DNA of 57,788 nucleotides from positions 1 to 57,788 of the forward strand of contig PMES01000069.1 in assembly GCA_003154775.1 (NCBI GenBank). Direction: 5' to 3'. Made by a program: the position numbers and the translations under genes. Source of the stretch: Acidobacteriota bacterium. GTDB lineage: Bacteria; Acidobacteriota; Terriglobia; Acidiferrales; UBA7541. Position 1 is the first letter of the stretch. Each line of letters begins with the position of its first letter. This document shows positions 53,052 through 57,788 of the stretch, one piece after another. The notes beneath the pieces were generated by a model that saw only the letters and a list, made by a program, of their open reading frames with translations, searched no databases and had not been told where the DNA came from.

Positions 53052-54281
53052 TTAGTTTTGGTCCATCGGCAGCAAAAACGCAAACGTGCTTCCCCGGTTT
53101 TGCTCGCTTTCCACCCAGATTTTCCCCCGGTGTGCCTGGATCAACCTTTTCGCGATGGCCAGTCCCAAGCCCATTCCGGAGGTATTCCGGTCCACGCGCA
53201 CAAAGTCCTCGAAAATTTCCTGATGATGTTCCGGTGCTATCCCTGCTCCGGAGTCTGTCACGCTGACTTCCACACTGTTCGGCCGGGGCAGCCGGAATCT
53301 CCTGCGTTCTTCGACCGGAGCTATTTTCGCCACGCGGCGTTCCCAAAAATGGGGGCGCGCTCGCAAGGTCACGGTTCCGCCGGATGGTGTGTGCTTCAAC
53401 GCGTTGTCCAGGAGATTTGCCGCTGCCTGTTGAATCTTCTGGTAATCGAAGCGGAAAGTCGGGATCGACGGATCCAGCAGCACCTCCAGCTTCACCCCTT
53501 TTCGCTGAAACGCTTCCGACCATCGGTTGGCCGTCTCTTCGAGGCAATCTCGCAGGTCGTTCTCTCTCAATTGCAGTACCAACTTCCCGCTCTCCAGCGC
53601 GGAGTAGTTGAGGAACATCGACACCAGCCGCACCAGCCTCTCGCAGCTCTCTTTCGACTCCTCCAGAATGTCTTTTTGTTTCTCGCTCAGTCTTCCGAGT
53701 GATCCTGTCAGGAGCAGATCGTAGTAGCCCTTGATCACCGCCAGAGGTGTTTTCAATTCGTGTGCTGCCGACGCCAGGAACACGGTCTTCTGCCGGTTTA
53801 CTTCCTGCAATTTCAGGTAGGCTGCGAGCAAATTCCGGTACGTTATCTCGCGCTCCTGCAGCAGTTCCTGTACCGTCAGTTGGGCAGCGCTCTCTGCGCT
53901 ATTCTCTTCTTCCTCATCGTTCTCAAACTGGATCGCTATCCAATCTGACTCCGCTAGCCATTGCACGCGCGCCCGATAGCCTTTGATGCTCGTGCGGCCT
54001 TCCAGTTCCAGTTGGTTTTCGCCATTCTCAATTCTCTGCGAAATCGTCTTTGGATCGATATTCAATACATCTGCGAATATGTTGAGGGGGGTAGTCTCGT
54101 CTTTGCCGTGCGCTTCCAGGTATTTCCTCCCCCGCGCGTTCACCACCAGCACGCGTCCTTCGAGGTTCGCCACCACTACGCCTTTGTCGACCGTGTCGAG
54201 AAGCGCTCGAACATGCTCAATTGTCAGATTCGGGCTCGACGTAGGCACTCTTCCCGCATCTGTTGTGGCCCAACCATCCAT
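53052..54281 (-). CDS. Soluble PAS-containing sensor histidine kinase
   Basis: A 409-residue kinase with no transmembrane segment. A PAS domain spans about 20-120 (LLDTVDKGVVVANLEGRVLV); a helical linker follows; the HisKA H-box is FLASAAHELKTPLAVIKGYY with His174. The HATPase domain shows the N-box (QQAAANLLDNALKHTPSGG), the G1 box VTDSGAGIAPEHHQEIFEDF and the G2 box SGMGLGLAIAKRLIQAHRG. It would sense a cytoplasmic signal through PAS and phosphorylate the adjacent NtrC-type regulator. TGTACA at 54298-54303 upstream resembles part of the CTGTAC elements noted elsewhere. Confidence 0.92.
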   Translation of the reverse strand: MDGWATTDAGRVPTSSPNLTIEHVRALLDTVDKGVVVANLEGRVLVVNARGRKYLEAHGKDETTPLNIFADVLNIDPKTISQRIENGENQLELEGRTSIKGYRARVQWLAESDWIAIQFENDEEEENSAESAAQLTVQELLQEREITYRNLLAAYLKLQEVNRQKTVFLASAAHELKTPLAVIKGYYDLLLTGSLGRLSEKQKDILEESKESCERLVRLVSMFLNYSALESGKLVLQLRENDLRDCLEETANRWSEAFQRKGVKLEVLLDPSIPTFRFDYQKIQQAAANLLDNALKHTPSGGTVTLRARPHFWERRVAKIAPVEERRRFRLPRPNSVEVSVTDSGAGIAPEHHQEIFEDFVRVDRNTSGMGLGLAIAKRLIQAHRGKIWVESEQNRGSTFAFLLPMDQN

Positions 54282-54507
54282 GCTTCTGCTACCCCTTTGT
54301 ACAGTGGAAAATGTTTTCCTATGCTATTCTGCCCATGCTTACAAAGCCACACCAGCCTGTCAATGGTAAATGCGTTCCATTTGCACAATTTGGGAAATCC
54401 CTAGCCCATCCACGCCCACTCTTCTCTTCACGCCCAAACCCCTCATTATGATGGCTGCTAAGTTATTGATTTATAAAGGCTCTAGTTCTAGATTTTAGCC
54501 AGGAAAC

Positions 54508-54523
54508 TGGCACTCAACCTGCT
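54508..54523 (+). promoter_or_regulatory. Sigma-54 promoter of the PilZ gene
   Basis: TGGCACTCAACCTGCT matches TGGCAC-N5-TTGCW with one difference (C for the first T of the -12 half) and exact spacing. It lies 31 bases before ATG 54555, placing the transcription start around 54535. Confidence 0.7.
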
Positions 54524-54554
54524 CCCTGTGTACTAGTTCCTGAGTACTATCACT

Positions 54555-54911
54555 ATGGTTCTCCGCCTCGATCAGTCTAAGGAGGGGCCCCGCGTGGATT
54601 CCTCCGAATCGCGCCGATCATCCCGCCTCCGCATCCAAGTCCCTGTATTTCTCCGGGGCTCGGACGCTTCGGGTGCGGAGTTTATAGAGCTCACCAAGAC
54701 GCTCAATATCAGCGCTACCGGAGCTTGTATCACTTCAGTCCATCTCCTTCGCCCAGACCAGACGGTCCACCTCACCATCCCAGCCCCCTCCCTCGCTTCC
54801 TCCAGCCTCATCCCCAGCGAAACTCCCCCAATTGTGGCCAAGGTGCGCCGATTGGACCACTTGGGTGAACTTCGTCTATTTGGGTTGGAATTTCTGCACC
54901 CTCTTGAGTAA
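54555..54911 (+). CDS. PilZ-domain protein
   Basis: A 118-residue protein. SSESRRSSRLRIQVPVFLRG gives the R-rich PilZ opening (RRSSR) and LTKTLNISATGACITSVHLL the N-x-S-xx-G motif, a common variant of D-x-S-xx-G. LGELRLFGLEF is the last barrel strand. It would bind c-di-GMP in the cytoplasm, though the Asn at the D position could weaken this. The sigma-54 promoter 31 bases upstream links it to the EPS regulon. The GGDEF-PilZ gene follows on the same strand after 269 bases with its own sigma-54 promoter. Confidence 0.8.
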   Translation: MVLRLDQSKEGPRVDSSESRRSSRLRIQVPVFLRGSDASGAEFIELTKTLNISATGACITSVHLLRPDQTVHLTIPAPSLASSSLIPSETPPIVAKVRRLDHLGELRLFGLEFLHPLE

Positions 54912-55088
54912 TTCCCTGTCCCTCGGGAACTCTCCAGCCCCATCGCGTTGTATGCGCCTGTCTTGGGCTACCGCTTCGCTGAAAAAGTTCCTTCCGGGAT
55001 CTCGCTTATCTCTTCGTTTTGTAATAGGATACCGGCGTCCCCTTCGCATCTCCTTTCCGTGGATGCAGTTTGCACACACGGTCTTGAT

Positions 55089-55104
55089 TGGCACTTGATT
55101 TGCT
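55089..55104 (+). promoter_or_regulatory. Sigma-54 promoter, perfect consensus, of the GGDEF-PilZ gene
   Basis: TGGCACTTGATTTGCT is an exact match to TGGCAC-N5-TTGCW with correct spacing. Transcription would begin near 55116, about 65 bases before ATG 55181. This puts c-di-GMP synthesis under the same sigma factor as the EPS genes. Confidence 0.82.
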
Positions 55105-55180
55105 CCCTTTTAGGGTCAGTCATCCAAATGTGCTTGCCCCAGCCCCCGCGGGGAGAGGCAGATTGTAGGAAAACCCGGCC

Positions 55181-56443
55181 ATGCCCAGTTCCGGAGCCCC
55201 GGCAGCCCCGCGTTTGCCCATGGAAGATGCCTACCTCGAGCTCCTTGCGGACACGCTCGACGTCATGGACATTCCCGCGCGCAGTCAGTTCCTGCAGCGC
55301 TATTTTCGCACCACCACGCGTCTCGATCTGCGCGAGTCTCAGTGCCTGCACCTGTGGGAGGAAATGCTCACGCGCCGCCGCGAACTCGCGGATCAGCTCG
55401 CACGTCCCGTGTCTCTCAAAACCGTTCTGATGGATGTCCTCTCTTCCGCCGGCCTGATTCGCGTTCCGATTGTGCTCGAATACGAAGAGTACAAAAAACT
55501 CCAGGTCAATGCGGTCACCGACCCGCTCACCGGCCTCTACAATCGCCGCTTGTTTGCCGAGTCCTTCGAAAAGGAACTCAATCGCGCCCGCCGCTACGGT
55601 CTTCCGCTCGGCATCGTCATCCTGGACTTGCACCGCTTCAAGGAAGTGAACGATAAGTACGGGCATCCACGCGGCGACGAGGTCCTCCGCGCCGCCGCCG
55701 CCACGCTCCAAAAAGCGCTGCGCACCTCGGACTCTGCCTTCCGCATTGGTGGCGATGAATTCGCTCTCCTTCTCCCCCAAACCGATGCCGCTCAAGCCCT
55801 GGCTCTCAGCCGTCGTATTGAGACTGTTTTTGAGGAAATCCTGCGCCCTCTGCAACTCGCTTTCCCAGTGACCATGGATCACGGCGTGGCCAATTTCCCT
55901 CAGGACGGCGATCAGTCCGATCAGTTGGTGCGCGTCGCCGACGAACGTCTCTATCGTCTGAAGCACGCCAATCACGCTCACACCGCCGATGGCTCGGCAC
56001 GTCCTGCGGCTCCCCCCGCGGCCGCACCACTTCCTGTGGCGCCCTCGCCCATCTCCATCTCTGCTGGCCGTCCATCCGAAAAACCTCCCTCCGACTTAGC
56101 CGACGCTTCTTCCGCTGCCGCTCGCTCCCTTATGGAGCAAACTCCACCGGCCCCCTTAACGCCAGCTTCGTATGCGATTCAGCGTAAAGCCGAGCGCATC
56201 TCCATGGTTGGCACGAATGCCCACGCCATCATTGGCGAGCAGGGCACCCGCCGCGCTCGCGTGTTGGACCTCGGCTTCGGCGGTGTCGCGCTCGAATTTG
56301 AGCAGCCGGAAGATCTGCCGGAGAACATCCTCGCCATTCTTCACGTCCCCATTCTTCCCCCCGTCCGCGTTTATCTGAAGCCGGTGTGGTCCCGTCGCAC
56401 GGCGGAAGGCGCGTTCCGCTTCGGCTGCCACTTCATCTCCTGA
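55181..56443 (+). CDS. Diguanylate cyclase fused to a PilZ-like domain
   Basis: A 420-residue cytoplasmic protein. Residues 1-105 are helical with no known domain. The GGDEF domain (about 110-275) has VTDPLTGLYNRRLFAESFEK, GIVILDLHRFKEVNDKYGH and the active motif IGGDEF at 190-194; RTSD at 181-184 is an intact inhibitory I-site. A Pro/Ala-rich linker (about 275-325) leads to a C-terminal PilZ-like domain (QRKAERISMVGTNAHAIIG, RARVLDLGFGGVALEFEQ). It should make c-di-GMP from two GTP and sense it by I-site and perhaps PilZ, though the RxxxR motif is altered. It is preceded by a perfect sigma-54 promoter and codon use is strikingly C-rich. Confidence 0.9.
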   Translation: MPSSGAPAAPRLPMEDAYLELLADTLDVMDIPARSQFLQRYFRTTTRLDLRESQCLHLWEEMLTRRRELADQLARPVSLKTVLMDVLSSAGLIRVPIVLEYEEYKKLQVNAVTDPLTGLYNRRLFAESFEKELNRARRYGLPLGIVILDLHRFKEVNDKYGHPRGDEVLRAAAATLQKALRTSDSAFRIGGDEFALLLPQTDAAQALALSRRIETVFEEILRPLQLAFPVTMDHGVANFPQDGDQSDQLVRVADERLYRLKHANHAHTADGSARPAAPPAAAPLPVAPSPISISAGRPSEKPPSDLADASSAAARSLMEQTPPAPLTPASYAIQRKAERISMVGTNAHAIIGEQGTRRARVLDLGFGGVALEFEQPEDLPENILAILHVPILPPVRVYLKPVWSRRTAEGAFRFGCHFIS

Positions 56444-56626
56444 TCCTCGCCACTCGGCAGGGCCGCCTCGAGTTCTGTTCCTCCGAGAGCGTTCTCTTCG
56501 CAGGGTCTCTCCTCACCGTCTGCATCCGCATTTCATCTCTTGCTGAATCTGCGACATGCGGCCGCTTCCTGAATTGCGGCACTGCCCGAAGGTACAGGTT
56601 CGACCAGGCCCCATCCTGTCCTACAA

Positions 56627-56654
56627 CTGTACCGGGGACAGGTTGCCTGTACAG
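56627..56654 (+). promoter_or_regulatory. Candidate element CTGTAC..GGGGACAG..GCCTGTACAG
   Basis: CTGTAC (56627-56632) and GTACAG (56649-56654) form an inverted pair around GGGGACAG. It is the third copy of the element seen before the beta-helix gene (10160-10200) and the large ASH/FN3 gene (48948-48971). It lies only about 23 bases before the GTG start of the next gene. Confidence 0.35.
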
Positions 56655-56677
56655 CTGCCCAGAAGTTATTTTCCTGT

Positions 56678-57739
56678 GTGGTGACCCTGAGGGGGTTCGT
56701 TCTCGCAGTGTTCTTGCGCTGTTCATCGGCTTCCGCAGTTCGCGGCTACGCCTCCGTTGCCTGCCTCGTCGGTGTGTCTTTCTTTTTTTCCGGTTGCGCC
56801 AGTTACAATTCGCAAACAACTGCGCTTGCACCAGCCCTGACGGTCTCGGCAAACAGTTTTAATTTCAATACCATCGCCGTCGGGCAATCCGCCACGCAGA
56901 CCCTGCACCTGACGAACTCGGGCAATGCGCCTCTGCAGATCTCTTCCCTTTCTCTCTCCAACAAGGAATTCGCCATCAGCGGCCCGTCCCTTCCCCGCAC
57001 CGTGCTGCCGGCCATAAGTCTCGACTACACACTGGCGTTCGCTCCCACAGCTGCGGGGAACGCCTCGGCTTCCCTGACCATCACCAGCAATGCCCCGCAC
57101 TCCCCTGCCGCCGTCTCGCTCGCCGGCGTTGCAGAAAAAGTCGTTGTGGCCCTGCAGGTCACTCCCACTTCCGTCAGTTTCGGCAACGAAAATCTGCAAT
57201 CGACTGCAACCCAGAACGTCACGTTGCAAAACACCGGCGATGTCAATATCACCATCAATGGTGTCACCGCTGCCGGCTCAGGCTTTGGTTACTCCGATCT
57301 TTCTCCTGGCTTTTCGCTTTCTCCCAATCAACAGGTCACCTTTCAGGTTTGGTTTCGCCCGCAAACGAGTGGCGCCGCCTCTGGCACCGTGTCCATCCTG
57401 AGCGCGAATCTTACTTCGCCTGAAACGGTCTCCCTTACCGGTGATGGAATCAGTTCCACTCCAACGCCCTCACCTGCACCGCCTCCAGTCGCTCAACCCA
57501 CGGTTCAACTCACTTGGAATGCCAGTTCCAGTGTCGTCGCCGGCTATCGCGTCTACCGCAGCACCACCTCTGGTAACTTCTACAGCCCTGTGTTCTCTAC
57601 GCCCCTCAACGCCCTCTCCTTCGACGATTCCACCGTCACCAACGGCGACACCTACTACTATGTCGTCACCGCCGTGGACGACAACGGCGTCGAAAGTTTG
57701 TACTCGAATCAAGCCACCGCCAACGTGCCCGCCTCGTAG
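56678..57739 (+). CDS. Secreted choice-of-anchor-D protein with C-terminal FN3 domain
   Basis: A 353-residue exported protein. Its N-terminal hydrophobic stretch SVACLVGVSFFFSGC ends in a possible lipobox, so it may be a lipoprotein; the first 25 residues before it are not signal-like and the true start could be a later GTG/TTG. Two ASH-type beta domains follow (SANSFNFNTIAVGQSATQTL and TPTSVSFGNENLQSTATQNV), then a Pro-rich linker (TPTPSPAPPPVAQP) and an FN3 domain (VQLTWNASSSVVAGYRVYRS, YYYVVTAVDDNGVESLYSNQ). It is a short version of the protein at 46262-48865 and ends in the same FN3 tail. No sorting signal is seen. Possible matrix or surface protein. Confidence 0.82.
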   Translation: MVTLRGFVLAVFLRCSSASAVRGYASVACLVGVSFFFSGCASYNSQTTALAPALTVSANSFNFNTIAVGQSATQTLHLTNSGNAPLQISSLSLSNKEFAISGPSLPRTVLPAISLDYTLAFAPTAAGNASASLTITSNAPHSPAAVSLAGVAEKVVVALQVTPTSVSFGNENLQSTATQNVTLQNTGDVNITINGVTAAGSGFGYSDLSPGFSLSPNQQVTFQVWFRPQTSGAASGTVSILSANLTSPETVSLTGDGISSTPTPSPAPPPVAQPTVQLTWNASSSVVAGYRVYRSTTSGNFYSPVFSTPLNALSFDDSTVTNGDTYYYVVTAVDDNGVESLYSNQATANVPAS

Positions 57740-57788
57740 TTCCCCGCCCGTACCCCCGAGCTCCTGAAGTTCGTGACTGTAAGATTTT

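Overview
The window reads as one large exopolysaccharide (EPS) locus with an exosortase, followed by its regulatory block. The host is probably an Acidobacteriota (Terriglobia-type) bacterium. That is an inference from the moderately high GC, the secreted choice-of-anchor-D/FN3 proteins, the exosortase-linked EPS gene set and the several sigma-54 activators; no rRNA or marker gene is present to prove it. No tRNA, rRNA, CRISPR array or intact insertion sequence was seen.

Layout. Positions 75-36617 are almost entirely leftward (minus strand). They hold glycosyltransferases, two FemAB/GNAT-type acyltransferases, two NodB-like deacetylases, two asparagine-synthase-like amidotransferases, a flippase, an O-antigen ligase/polymerase, and sugar-nucleotide enzymes. 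The latter include the whole GDP-D-glycero-alpha-D-manno-heptose route (GmhA, HddA, GmhB, HddC) with a GDP-mannose-dehydratase-like SDR next to it, plus a DegT aminotransferase/hexapeptide acyltransferase pair. At the head of this block sit the initiating sugar transferase and a specialised NusG paralogue. One rightward secreted beta-helix gene (10284-11888) interrupts the block. Positions 37790-46234 hold an exosortase, a BY-kinase, a Wzz-like chain-length protein, a TPR lipoprotein, RfbB and a VanZ-like protein. Positions 46262-57739 hold two choice-of-anchor-D/FN3 secreted proteins flanking a signalling block: two sigma-54 activators, a histidine kinase, two PilZ proteins and a GGDEF-PilZ fusion.

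The most interesting structure is regulatory. Two leaders, one before the NusG paralogue and one before the 32522 operon, each contain a copy of GGCGGTAGCCT, which matches the core of the enterobacterial ops element recognised by RfaH. Each lies downstream of a near-perfect sigma-54 -24/-12 promoter. Further sigma-54 promoters precede the Wzz gene, a PilZ gene and the GGDEF-PilZ gene. The picture I infer is a sigma-54-switched EPS regulon in which the first transcript makes an RfaH-like antiterminator that then loads at ops on the long operons, with c-di-GMP proteins under the same sigma factor. The initiating sugar transferase carries an N-terminal domain that aligns with GGDEF around an RxxD site but has lost the GGDEF signature, which may link c-di-GMP to the first step of EPS assembly.

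The locus is also eroding. At least four genes are remnants: a membrane protein with three in-frame stops, an SDR epimerase with a frameshift and a deletion, an FkbM methyltransferase C-terminus, and RfbA with a stop and an internal deletion. This fits rapid turnover of EPS structure genes.
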